Shown: positions 9,145 through 17,775 of the stretch, in pieces
Position numbering within the stretch: the first letter of the stretch is position 1
Layout: each line of letters starts with the position of its first letter
NCBI GenBank assembly: GCA_964404285.1
Contig: CAYOJK010000001.1
Span: 248,001 to 312,000, forward strand
Direction: 5' to 3'
DNA: 64,000 nucleotides
From: JBASEY01 sp964404285
GTDB lineage: Bacteria; CSSED10-310
Notes under the pieces: generated by a model
What the model was told of the DNA's origin: nothing
Database searches by the model: none
Seen by the model: the letters and a program-made list of their open reading frames with translations, nothing else
Program-made: the position numbers and the translations under genes

Positions 9145-9897
9145 TTGGATATTTATAAAGAAAACGGGTTTTCATTGATTGAGTTGTTGGCTGTGATAGG
9201 GATTTTCTTCGTTCTTGCAACAATTTCTCTAATTTCTTGGAATCAATATGGTCCAATAATGTCCCTAAAAGGATCAGCTCAGGCACTTGGTGACGCAATG
9301 GACTTGGGCATGATGAAAGCACATGCCCAGAAAAATGAATTTTTTGTATTGTTGAATTACGATCAACGAATGTATCGAACTCAAGATAGTGTTACCTTTA
9401 TGTTTCCGGCCGATTCATTTGTTTTGGTCAATGATGATGGGTGGGATCCGAATCATGGATTTCGCACCCGGATTTATAACGCACATTCACGTCACAATGG
9501 CGAAAAAGAGGAATTTCGTGCGGCCTGGGAACCCAATGATCCTGATTTTGGTGCAAAGTGGCGTAATAACAATCTAATAGAATCCAGAGAAGTGCTTAGA
9601 GGACCTTTAAGGTTAAATCGTGCTGTCAATTTTCTTCAGGCGAGTAATCCCAAAAATTCGCCGGTACGCATTGTTTTCAGTTACAGACAACCTTATATGT
9701 ACTGGCACGGGAAGGATATTTCAGTAAATCTTCCGATTGCAGATTTTCAGAGGCGAGAAGAAGCCGTAGATATTTATCTTTGTGATCGGCATTTCAAACG
9801 AGGGGTAAATACGTTGGATAATAGAGCCCATTTAAGGGCTGTTCGAGTAACGAATCGAACTATTGAAGTTCTTGATAGACCTGAGCTTCCTGCGTAG
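9145..9897 (+). CDS. Type IV prepilin-like protein (GspH/FimT-like)
   Basis: A 250-residue protein with a type III prepilin leader: a short basic N-terminus, then G|FSLIELLAVIGIF, the site where PilD-type peptidase cleaves and methylates Phe, followed by a hydrophobic helix. The C-terminal ~200 residues are a polar domain without a recognised motif. The length and arrangement suggest a minor pseudopilin. The chosen UUG start is preceded by GGAGGAG at 9135-9141; another UUG at 9133 would overlap that ribosome-binding site. It is followed 26 bases later by the giant prepilin and probably shares its promoter. Confidence 0.85.
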   Translation: MDIYKENGFSLIELLAVIGIFFVLATISLISWNQYGPIMSLKGSAQALGDAMDLGMMKAHAQKNEFFVLLNYDQRMYRTQDSVTFMFPADSFVLVNDDGWDPNHGFRTRIYNAHSRHNGEKEEFRAAWEPNDPDFGAKWRNNNLIESREVLRGPLRLNRAVNFLQASNPKNSPVRIVFSYRQPYMYWHGKDISVNLPIADFQRREEAVDIYLCDRHFKRGVNTLDNRAHLRAVRVTNRTIEVLDRPELPA

Positions 9898-9923
9898 AAC
9901 AATTCTATGGAAAGGGGTTTTTG

Positions 9924-12731
9924 ATGATGTCTTTTTTTAAAACGAGAAATAACGATAAAGGCTTTTCTTTGATTGAAATGCTGATCTCCATGATCATTTT
10001 CAGCATTGTTATGGGAATAATATACTCCTTCTTACTGCAAACAAAGAAAGAGCTGACTGAAGCGGAAATTGGACTCACACTGACATCAGATGCGCAGTCA
10101 GCAATCAATTCTTTGCGAAAAGATCTTTATCAAATAGGTGTTGGTCGTGATGTTGTAAACGATCAACCGATGATTCTGAGAGCAGGAATGTTTGATCTGA
10201 TTTTTTGCGCTGATTTGGATCGTGAAATCCGGAATCCAGACAAACGATATGGCTCCATCGATCCTAGTTTAAGTACACCTTTTGGTATCAGTTCAGCTTT
10301 TATGCCTCTATATCACCTTTTTGATCCAACAATTCCTGAAGATGAGCGTTTCGTAGGATGGGATACCAATGCCGAATACGGATATAAAAATTTAGGAGCG
10401 GAAATTGTTCGATACTCACTGGATTCAAATCAGGATAACAAAATTAATCATCTTGATTTGGAAGATAACATCACTATTGGGGAAGCTCGGCAGCGAACAA
10501 ACAATCCGAATGACTTTTGGTTATTCAAGGAATGGTGGGGATGTATAAAAGATGGCGGCGGATATCGAAACGCTCATTCAGGAGTTCATCCGGTCGCATT
10601 GAATGTCAGAGGTCTTTTTTTTGATCCTATAGATGGTGTAACTCCTGATGAAAATAAAAATTTCAAATATCCCAATGGTGACTACCCGACTGTCATGTTT
10701 ACCTATTGGGGACATTTTTGGGATAGTTTGACAGTTCCAAATGACCCTTCTCATGCTGATTGGCCAGGGGAACCTCTTGATTTGTGGGGTGACTGGGGCA
10801 ATATGGATACGGTACCGTTGATTCAGTCTATGGTACCAGGACCTGACGGCGCCAGAAACGGCGTTCTAGATCAGCATGAAATTGAAAGAATGTTAGAAAA
10901 TCCAATGTGGTCGGAAGTTAATTTAAATTATATGCGATATATAACCGGCCGGGCTGGTGAGAGTCCAGATGGAGATGAAAATGGAAATGGTATTCCTGGA
11001 GAAGACCGATTGGATCAGTTTATCCGACGAATTGGCGTGAATATTCTTGTTGAATCCAGTTCTCCATACCCAAAAGCTCCAAATTTGAGACGTTCAGACC
11101 TTCGGAATCCGAACAAACCCGTCTATTATCATTACAAGGACTATGAAGTCAGCATCGATATCAATCCCAAGAATCTGGCTTACTCAGGTTCAGCGCTAGT
11201 CGAAATGGATCAGATGACGCCCACACCTGTGCCCACTTTACCTCCAACGGAAACCCCAATAAATACACCGGGTCCAGGAACACCAACTGTGACTCCACAC
11301 GAAACGCCATCTCCAGATCCCTCTCCATCTCCTACACCAACTCCGGATACAGGAGTTCATTTTGATCCTAACGATGGAGAAATTATCCTTGGAGGGCGGT
11401 TTTTTGTCCATGCCCGATCCTTACCTTACAACATTACCCCGCCTGATGATATCTGCCAATATATTGATACCCATTCGTATTTCATCGCGAATGGTTATGA
11501 CATTAAGCATGCCAAACCCGCAAATCTCAGTAATCCACCTCTAGGTAAAGATCCCTGGAAAGACCTTGTCTTAGCAAGCAATCAAGCATGGGATCAAAAT
11601 GATAACCTATTTTATATGAGACATGCTCCCAATAAAGGAATTGATGGGTTTTTCGATTTAAAGAAAGCTAAAGCCGGAAAGGGACCCAAAGACCAAATAA
11701 CCAGTATTGCAACAGGTAATCTTGGGGACTTCGGCTTTGTTCCGCCTGAATTTGATAAAATTGTCGTTGCAACCCACCGATATGACAGCTCAGAATCAGG
11801 AATAAACCATATTCAGATTTTTGGAGTGGAAGCAGCTTTCAGTACTCTTGTTGAATTAGATCTTTTAGGCGTGCTAGTAATTGAAGGACCTAAAGAACGA
11901 TATATCAAAGATATGGTCGTCGCAGACTTTGCTGGAAAAGGAACTGAACAGCTAGCTATCATGACTAACGCTTCTGACGGCTCACCGCAAATATCAATTT
12001 ATGACCTTTCAGGCAATAGCTGGACAGATTTTATTACGCTTCCCGCATTGAACTTTGCAACAGGAATCCAATGTGCCAAACTCGTCGTCGGACCAGTGTT
12101 GGATGATGCGAATTATTTCTCTGAGCCCGATCTCATTGTAGTCGCTGAAAATGGTGAGTTCGCGATATTTAGAAATAAACGAAGCGGTCAGCTTGAATTC
12201 GAAGGGCCGTTTTACCCAGAAGAAGCAAGTCATGTTTTCAAGGATTTCGACAGTGTGACAGGAGCTGTTGTTTATGATTCTTGGAACTTTGCTGAAGGCT
12301 TTTACAAACCTGTTTTGGCAATCGTAGGAAACAGCAGTGAAAACATGAGTTTAGTGCATTATGCTTTGGATACCATTGAAAATATTCACAGAATAATACT
12401 TGCAAGCGGACCACTCTGGGATGAAGATGAAGGTCGACCATTATATTTCGTCATAAAAGGAATGGCTTATGTTCCACTTAAAAACTCTTGGGATGTGATC
12501 TCCACACATCTAGTCTTCAATGCAATAGTTGATAATGAAAATTACCTCATTGTCAGTAAAGATCCAGTTACCCATACCGTTTGGAAGGATTCATTCTGTT
12601 ACCATCAACTAAACATTGACGGAGGAATCAATTGTATTACATCGACTCGGCACGAATTGACTCAAGCGAAGCCGACACCGACACCGGAACCCACAGCTTT
12701 TCCAACTGTTGTGCCGACAATTTTGCCTTAA
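9924..12731 (+). CDS. Giant prepilin-like protein with Thr/Pro linker and propeller-like domain
   Basis: A 935-residue protein beginning with a prepilin leader and N-methylation segment (KG|FSLIEMLISMIIFSIVM). Residues ~40-430 form a large extracellular region containing Asp/Asn-rich calcium-loop-like stretches (DSNQDNKINHLDLED; DGDENGNGIPGED). A Thr/Pro linker (TPVPTLPPTETP..., about 432-475) separates it from a C-terminal region with FG-GAP/VCBS-like repeats (for example KDMVVADFAGKGTEQLAIM), and a second PTPTPEP tail ends the protein. Pilin-family proteins are usually 130-350 residues, so this is an exceptional size. I infer a pilus-associated or tip adhesin-like role. ATG 9924 follows AAAGGGG at 9911-9917. 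The perfect hairpin at 12749 ends the operon. Confidence 0.8.
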   Translation: MMSFFKTRNNDKGFSLIEMLISMIIFSIVMGIIYSFLLQTKKELTEAEIGLTLTSDAQSAINSLRKDLYQIGVGRDVVNDQPMILRAGMFDLIFCADLDREIRNPDKRYGSIDPSLSTPFGISSAFMPLYHLFDPTIPEDERFVGWDTNAEYGYKNLGAEIVRYSLDSNQDNKINHLDLEDNITIGEARQRTNNPNDFWLFKEWWGCIKDGGGYRNAHSGVHPVALNVRGLFFDPIDGVTPDENKNFKYPNGDYPTVMFTYWGHFWDSLTVPNDPSHADWPGEPLDLWGDWGNMDTVPLIQSMVPGPDGARNGVLDQHEIERMLENPMWSEVNLNYMRYITGRAGESPDGDENGNGIPGEDRLDQFIRRIGVNILVESSSPYPKAPNLRRSDLRNPNKPVYYHYKDYEVSIDINPKNLAYSGSALVEMDQMTPTPVPTLPPTETPINTPGPGTPTVTPHETPSPDPSPSPTPTPDTGVHFDPNDGEIILGGRFFVHARSLPYNITPPDDICQYIDTHSYFIANGYDIKHAKPANLSNPPLGKDPWKDLVLASNQAWDQNDNLFYMRHAPNKGIDGFFDLKKAKAGKGPKDQITSIATGNLGDFGFVPPEFDKIVVATHRYDSSESGINHIQIFGVEAAFSTLVELDLLGVLVIEGPKERYIKDMVVADFAGKGTEQLAIMTNASDGSPQISIYDLSGNSWTDFITLPALNFATGIQCAKLVVGPVLDDANYFSEPDLIVVAENGEFAIFRNKRSGQLEFEGPFYPEEASHVFKDFDSVTGAVVYDSWNFAEGFYKPVLAIVGNSSENMSLVHYALDTIENIHRIILASGPLWDEDEGRPLYFVIKGMAYVPLKNSWDVISTHLVFNAIVDNENYLIVSKDPVTHTVWKDSFCYHQLNIDGGINCITSTRHELTQAKPTPTPEPTAFPTVVPTILP

Positions 12732-12748
12732 AACATATTGAATAAAAT

Positions 12749-12778
12749 AAAAGACCTGACAATTGTCAGGTCTTTTTT
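12749..12778. terminator. Strong bidirectional rho-independent terminator
   Basis: The arms AAAGACCTGACA / TGTCAGGTCTTT form a perfect stem (AAGACCTGAC-AATT-GTCAGGTCTT), with an A-run on the left and a T-run on the right. It therefore works for the plus-strand prepilin operon and for the convergent minus-strand gene at 12830-13315. Confidence 0.95.
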
Positions 12779-12829
12779 CTATTACATCGAAAATTTATTC
12801 TATCTTACAATGCTTGAACAAAGTGGTCA

Positions 12830-13315
12830 CTACCCAATTTTGTAGCCAATTTTGCGAAGAAAACTCATTCGATCATGCCTGTCCTGTTCTGTTTCAACTC
12901 CCAAAGGCTGATAACCATCTAGGACCCCCATGACACCCCTTTGTTCTTTATTTGCCGCAACAATCACGCTGGTTGGATTTGCGGTTGCACAAAATATCCT
13001 GCAAATTTCCGGTACTAACTTAATCGTATTGAGAATATTTATCGGAAAACCATCTTTTATAAAAATAAAAAATGTGTGACCGGCTCCAACAGCCTGAGCA
13101 TTCGAAACCGCAAGTTTCTGCAACTCTTCATCATTGCCGGAAACTCGAATCAAGCGAGGCCCGCTAGCTTCACAAAAAGCAATACCGAATTTCATTGACG
13201 GCTGTGTTTGAACAATAGCTTCATGCAAATCTTCAATTGTTTTTATAAAATGAGACATTCCGAAAATGAAATTCAATTCTTCTGGGTTTATAATGTCAAC
13301 AGTTTCAAATTTCAT
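12830..13315 (-). CDS. Adenosine-specific kinase family protein (PF04008/DUF355)
   Basis: A 161-residue protein that matches the small PF04008 family throughout: FGIAFCEASGPRLIRVSGND, NAQAVGAGHTFFIF, PINILNTIK, a conserved CRIFCATANP segment, GVMGVLDGY and a C-terminal LRKIGYK. The family was named from archaeal structures with bound adenosine nucleotide; its physiological reaction remains poorly defined. It is the last gene of the minus-strand run that begins near 19623, 27 bases after the Ig-repeat lipoprotein. Co-expression of a cytosolic nucleotide-binding protein with three secreted proteins is unexplained. Confidence 0.85.
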   Translation of the reverse strand: MKFETVDIINPEELNFIFGMSHFIKTIEDLHEAIVQTQPSMKFGIAFCEASGPRLIRVSGNDEELQKLAVSNAQAVGAGHTFFIFIKDGFPINILNTIKLVPEICRIFCATANPTSVIVAANKEQRGVMGVLDGYQPLGVETEQDRHDRMSFLRKIGYKIG

Positions 13316-13342
13316 CAGTATTTTCCCTTATATTTGAATGTG

Positions 13343-16300
13343 TTAAGGCTTAGGATTGAAATACATCACCGATCCCCTATTGCCATCACCAACTTCGATT
13401 CTGTCTCCGCCTGTATGAGTAATAAAAATCAGATCGCCTTTTCCCATATCACCAATATCGATACCACCAAGAGCATTAGCTCCCAGTCCCGTATCAAAAG
13501 TATTTTTCAGAACGCCATCCAAAGAAATTTCCAAAACCAGTCCATTATCACGACATGCAACAAACAGAGTGTCATATTGAGTTGAATAGGCAATGCCAAC
13601 TGGATTTTTGAGCAGTGGATAAGTGAAGAAAACAAATGAGTTGGGCTCAGTTGTATCCATCACAGATCGAGTTGTTGGGTGTCCAATTGGCCCAGAGGGA
13701 ATCAGTCGGATTCGCGCAATATTTCCTGATTCTGGATCTGTAACAAATAGATATCCTTTACCAGGAACGACCTGACCATTTTCAAGTATTGGCACATATT
13801 CAATCCCCATAGGTCTGTTCAATCCCGCTACAGCTACGTAGGGGCCGTTATCCAAATCAATTCCGAAAACCGCTCCTAATGCCGTATGTGTGACAAACAC
13901 CAGATGGCTCATATAATCCGGCAGGTCCGGCGCAATCCCGGCAGCAGCTATTCCACTTACACCTACCAACCCGACATTGGCTCCCCAAAAACCTGTGGGT
14001 AATCCAAACCCTGAAAGTCCACCATTATCAAACCCGATCGTCGCCGGCTGACGAATAAAGTCAGTTGAAGTGTCACCAGAACAAACACCATTGGGAATTC
14101 TGGCTATACTTTCTTGTAATACGCTCTCTGACAATGTCGAAAAGGCCTCTGCTAAAGAAGAACTAGATGTTGATAACGAGCTTTGACTAATTTTCCTCAT
14201 GTCCACACTATCAACAAGTTCCCCCAGCTCGTTTCGTAGTTCCAGGATACCCGTCGTCAGGAAAGAAGTCGGCAAATTCCCGATCACCAGATATGATTCA
14301 GGTAGGAAATTGAATAAATCAGCCTCGACAGGGGTAACAGATTCAAAAGCTTCACAGCGCCCTATAACATAGGATTCTGTTTCCAAATCCCTCATCCGCA
14401 GTGTCCATCCAGTCAAGTCAACCGTCTGATTAGATGCATTGAAAAATTCTACCCAGCGATCAGCCATCTCCACAGGAGCAGTTCCAGGAATCCGGTTAAA
14501 TGGAATTCCATCACCGCCTTCTCGATCATTCCAATTTTGTTTTGGATCCAACAAAACTTCATTGATAACGACAGATCCTTCCTTTGTTTTAAAAGAAAAG
14601 GAAAGTGACTGATTTTGAACATGGAAGGTTTCATTTCCAACTAAAGAGCGGCCTGAGCAATTTTTAATATCAGTACTTAACGTGACAATATAGCGCTCTT
14701 CCGGCAATAATTTCTCATTCGGCAAGAATGCCAAAAGGGTATTTCCTGATCTGAATACAAAGGTACCCGAAACATCTCCAGCAGGCCCAGTCAGAGTGAA
14801 TGATTTATTTGTGACTGTCGATGGATCTATAGGCGCTGTAAACCGAACGATGATATCAGTGTAGGTCGAAGTGCCTTCATTGTTGTGGGCTGGACGCGTA
14901 TCATAGATTTCAGCAGCAGTTGAATAGGCTGAACCTGTTTTAAACGTTGCAATATATGGGTCTAAAGGCAATCCAGGCTCTTGGTCAAGAGAATTACCAG
15001 CCAAATCCGTGACATCGGTTGTGACAATCAAGACATAATCAGTATCAGCATTTAGATCAGACAAAATACTCATGGTTAAGCTGATATTTCCCGGATTTAA
15101 TGTGATCGATGCCGGTAAATGATTTTCTGGTTCAATAGCCGGAGCTAAAAATACGGAATTGTTGGTAATAGTTGAAGGGTTGACTTGCTTTGAGAAGTTT
15201 ATAAAAACTTGAGTGTCCACACTGATATTCACATCGCCATCTTTGGGATAGGATGATGTTACATAGAGTCGTTCAGCGCCAGATGGGACACTGGCACAGA
15301 AGCGACCTCCGGGCTTTCCATCACTATCACCATCTAAATAGAGTCCCTGCATATCAGTAAGAACATCCTCGATACAGACATCATAAAACCCTTCTTTAAA
15401 CCCATTTGTCGGTACAAAAACCAGATGATTATTCGATGGCCAGTCCAGAGTGCCGGGAACATTGTGTCCATCTGGATCAGTTATAGTGAGGTATGACCCT
15501 ATCCTACTTGCCGGATCAATTTCTTTTGTGAATAGAACTGTCAAATAATCATTTATAATTTCTGCTTTGTGCACACGAGGAGGTTTTATCGATAGTTCAC
15601 CTGTACTGAAGTAGCTGATAAAAGGATCAGGATAGCCTCCCGGAATCTGGTCTAATGGGTTACCAGCCAAATCTCGCACCCGGTAATTCACCTCGACCAT
15701 AAAAGTGGTATCTTCACTAAGGTGATTACGAGGAATAAATGTAGCTATCATCTGTGTTTCATTGACAAAAATATCGCCGGCAATTTTTGAGCCGCTGAGA
15801 TCGGAAAGGATAAAAGCCGTCGATGTTACAGTGGTCGGTCTGATTGGTTCAGAAAAACCGACTTCGACAACCGTATTGACAGGCGCTTGCACTGCTCCAT
15901 TGGCAGGACGAACCCAAACGACCCTGGGGCATGAGTATCCCACAGTAAAATAACTAATAAAATCATTGGGGCCGGGACTTCTCAGATCGCCATGTAGAGG
16001 AATACCATCATGGCTGGTGACCTTTTTATCAATAACTATTCTATATCGAGTATATTCAGCAAGATCTTCCTCTAAGACAAATTCGACTCTTTTGTAATCA
16101 TTCGAAAATTTATAGGACCCGGTTGGATGCGGCGGATTTGGAGATATAGGACTATAATCCACCCTGACTTGAAATGTTGAAGATGTAACCGTTGCTGGAT
16201 TTACAGGAGCTGAAAATTCAATGGCAATAACGGGGAAGTGAGACACATTTTCTGATCTGTTTCGTGGAGTAACAGAGGTCACTACGAAGCCATAATCACC

Positions 16301-16834
16301 AATATTGAAGACTCCAGATCCTGCAGGGCCGGGAACCGGTTCACCGGGCTGTCCGGTATGTCCGGAAGGCTCTTTTGTCGGATTAGGGTCCGTGACAGCG
16401 ACGGATCCCAATCCCAAAGCATCATTAGCTATCCAAACAAAAGGCCCAAGAAATGCGACATCATAAGGATTGGATACCGCCGGAACCCCTGCATAATCAG
16501 TCAAACCGGAATGACTATAGATATCGACCCGACCACTAATCGGATCTATTTGTGTCACCGAATCCGCAAAGTCACCATGAGTTCCTCTATTTGCAACCAA
16601 TAGATTTCCTTGATGAACAACACTTCCATCTCCCACTCCATCAGAATCTGTATTCGATACAAATTGTATTCCCCATGGAAAGTTCAAATTCGAAGCCAGA
16701 ACTTGTGGCAAAACATTGGTCGGTGACTTGTCTCGTTCAAAACTATTCTCAATGTCTTTTGAACAGCCGAAAAAAAATACTGACAGTAGAATACCCGTTA
16801 AAGCAACTGCACCTACAATTCCCTTTTTATTCAT
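13343..16834 (-). CDS. Large lipoprotein with Ig-like (Big_5/SbsA) repeats, lamin-tail domain and C-terminal propeller segment
   Basis: A 1163-residue protein with a lipobox (SVFFFGC, lipidated Cys24), so it is anchored to a membrane and faces outward. After an N-terminal segment naming events like a propeller blade (GNLLVANRGTHGDF), about five Big_5/SbsA-type Ig repeats follow, each with a 'V..T.P.....V.....I.I.FS.PV...TVT' signature (roughly residues 180-750). Residues ~755-900 resemble a lamin-tail domain (VVINEVLLDP, RWVEFFNASNQTVDLTGW). The C-terminal ~220 residues look like an NHL/SMP30-type propeller (GYLFVTDPESGNIARIRL, YDTLFVACRDNGLVLEI). I infer a surface-binding or structural role; no enzymatic residues are apparent. 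Confidence 0.85.
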   Translation of the reverse strand: MNKKGIVGAVALTGILLSVFFFGCSKDIENSFERDKSPTNVLPQVLASNLNFPWGIQFVSNTDSDGVGDGSVVHQGNLLVANRGTHGDFADSVTQIDPISGRVDIYSHSGLTDYAGVPAVSNPYDVAFLGPFVWIANDALGLGSVAVTDPNPTKEPSGHTGQPGEPVPGPAGSGVFNIGDYGFVVTSVTPRNRSENVSHFPVIAIEFSAPVNPATVTSSTFQVRVDYSPISPNPPHPTGSYKFSNDYKRVEFVLEEDLAEYTRYRIVIDKKVTSHDGIPLHGDLRSPGPNDFISYFTVGYSCPRVVWVRPANGAVQAPVNTVVEVGFSEPIRPTTVTSTAFILSDLSGSKIAGDIFVNETQMIATFIPRNHLSEDTTFMVEVNYRVRDLAGNPLDQIPGGYPDPFISYFSTGELSIKPPRVHKAEIINDYLTVLFTKEIDPASRIGSYLTITDPDGHNVPGTLDWPSNNHLVFVPTNGFKEGFYDVCIEDVLTDMQGLYLDGDSDGKPGGRFCASVPSGAERLYVTSSYPKDGDVNISVDTQVFINFSKQVNPSTITNNSVFLAPAIEPENHLPASITLNPGNISLTMSILSDLNADTDYVLIVTTDVTDLAGNSLDQEPGLPLDPYIATFKTGSAYSTAAEIYDTRPAHNNEGTSTYTDIIVRFTAPIDPSTVTNKSFTLTGPAGDVSGTFVFRSGNTLLAFLPNEKLLPEERYIVTLSTDIKNCSGRSLVGNETFHVQNQSLSFSFKTKEGSVVINEVLLDPKQNWNDREGGDGIPFNRIPGTAPVEMADRWVEFFNASNQTVDLTGWTLRMRDLETESYVIGRCEAFESVTPVEADLFNFLPESYLVIGNLPTSFLTTGILELRNELGELVDSVDMRKISQSSLSTSSSSLAEAFSTLSESVLQESIARIPNGVCSGDTSTDFIRQPATIGFDNGGLSGFGLPTGFWGANVGLVGVSGIAAAGIAPDLPDYMSHLVFVTHTALGAVFGIDLDNGPYVAVAGLNRPMGIEYVPILENGQVVPGKGYLFVTDPESGNIARIRLIPSGPIGHPTTRSVMDTTEPNSFVFFTYPLLKNPVGIAYSTQYDTLFVACRDNGLVLEISLDGVLKNTFDTGLGANALGGIDIGDMGKGDLIFITHTGGDRIEVGDGNRGSVMYFNPKP

Positions 16835-16852
16835 AATCCAACCTCTTTGTCT

Positions 16853-17764
16853 TTAAGGCGTTTTATTTAAAGCCTCAGAAAAGTATCCCCCTGTCAGTCC
16901 ATCGATTGCTGCCGTCAATTCTTCAAGTTGTAGTTCTTGCCGAATCTTTACCGAAATCTGGACATCCGGTTGCAAAATCATGTCAACCTGTAATCTTCTT
17001 CGATCATAATAGAGTTTCGTTACGTCTTCTATAATACTCTGTCGAAATTTTACTTGTCTTTCCGTTTCAGAGCTCACTCGTAACATATCACTATTAAAAC
17101 AATAATCTTGTATTTTCCATCGCAGCCTAAGCTGATAATCATAATCGGAATCCGTGCTGTTTTTCCATGTTTCTTTATCCGGGCCAACATATGCTGTTCC
17201 ACCTGAAATCCCTATTGTGGAAGCTCGAGTGTAATCATAATCATCATCAGTTTTATGGGTAACTGATACCTGTAAAACGTCAGGCCACAATCCTTTTTCT
17301 TTGACTTTTCGTCGCCATATTTCAAACTGATAAGCGTCAATTTCCGCAAACCTTATCGCAGCTCTTTGCACATCCTGTATTGTCGGCTCCCATTCAAACC
17401 TAGCCATAACTTCTTCGACAGAGGGCAAAGGCGTCGGTGTCGGAGCCTCAAAATATTCCGAACTTTTCGGATCAGGTTCATCAGTTTTATATGGCGGAAT
17501 AGAATCCACTGTGATGTGGTTTTTTAGCATATCAAATGTTTTTTGGCCCAATCTAGGTACCTGTAGAAGGCCTTCAATAGATTGAAACGGTCCATTTGTT
17601 TGACGAAAATCGACTATCAATTGCGCCATACCAGGGCCGATTCCCGGCAAGGTTTGTAGTTCCATCGCCGTTGCCGTGTTAATATTTATACGCGTTTCGG
17701 CTGCGCACAAACCCATCATGGCCCATATCGTTAACACTAGCACCATCATAGCCATTCTGTTCAT
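16853..17764 (-). CDS. Secreted ComEA-like helix-hairpin-helix protein with a novel C-terminal domain
   Basis: A 303-residue protein with a signal peptide (cleavage near LCAAET, residue ~22). Tandem helix-hairpin-helix motifs follow at about 27-85 (ININTATAMELQTLPGIG; LLQVPRLGQKTF), the ComEA-type module that binds double-stranded DNA without sequence preference. A Pro/Glu linker leads to a ~170-residue domain that resembles the C-terminus of the protein encoded immediately upstream. The upstream in-frame ATG at 17779 overlaps the preceding stop, but GAGGAGA just before ATG 17764 favours the shorter form, which also gives a better signal peptide. A DNA-binding surface role is inferred. Confidence 0.8.
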   Translation of the reverse strand: MNRMAMMVLVLTIWAMMGLCAAETRININTATAMELQTLPGIGPGMAQLIVDFRQTNGPFQSIEGLLQVPRLGQKTFDMLKNHITVDSIPPYKTDEPDPKSSEYFEAPTPTPLPSVEEVMARFEWEPTIQDVQRAAIRFAEIDAYQFEIWRRKVKEKGLWPDVLQVSVTHKTDDDYDYTRASTIGISGGTAYVGPDKETWKNSTDSDYDYQLRLRWKIQDYCFNSDMLRVSSETERQVKFRQSIIEDVTKLYYDRRRLQVDMILQPDVQISVKIRQELQLEELTAAIDGLTGGYFSEALNKTP

Positions 17765-17775
17765 TTCAACTCTCC

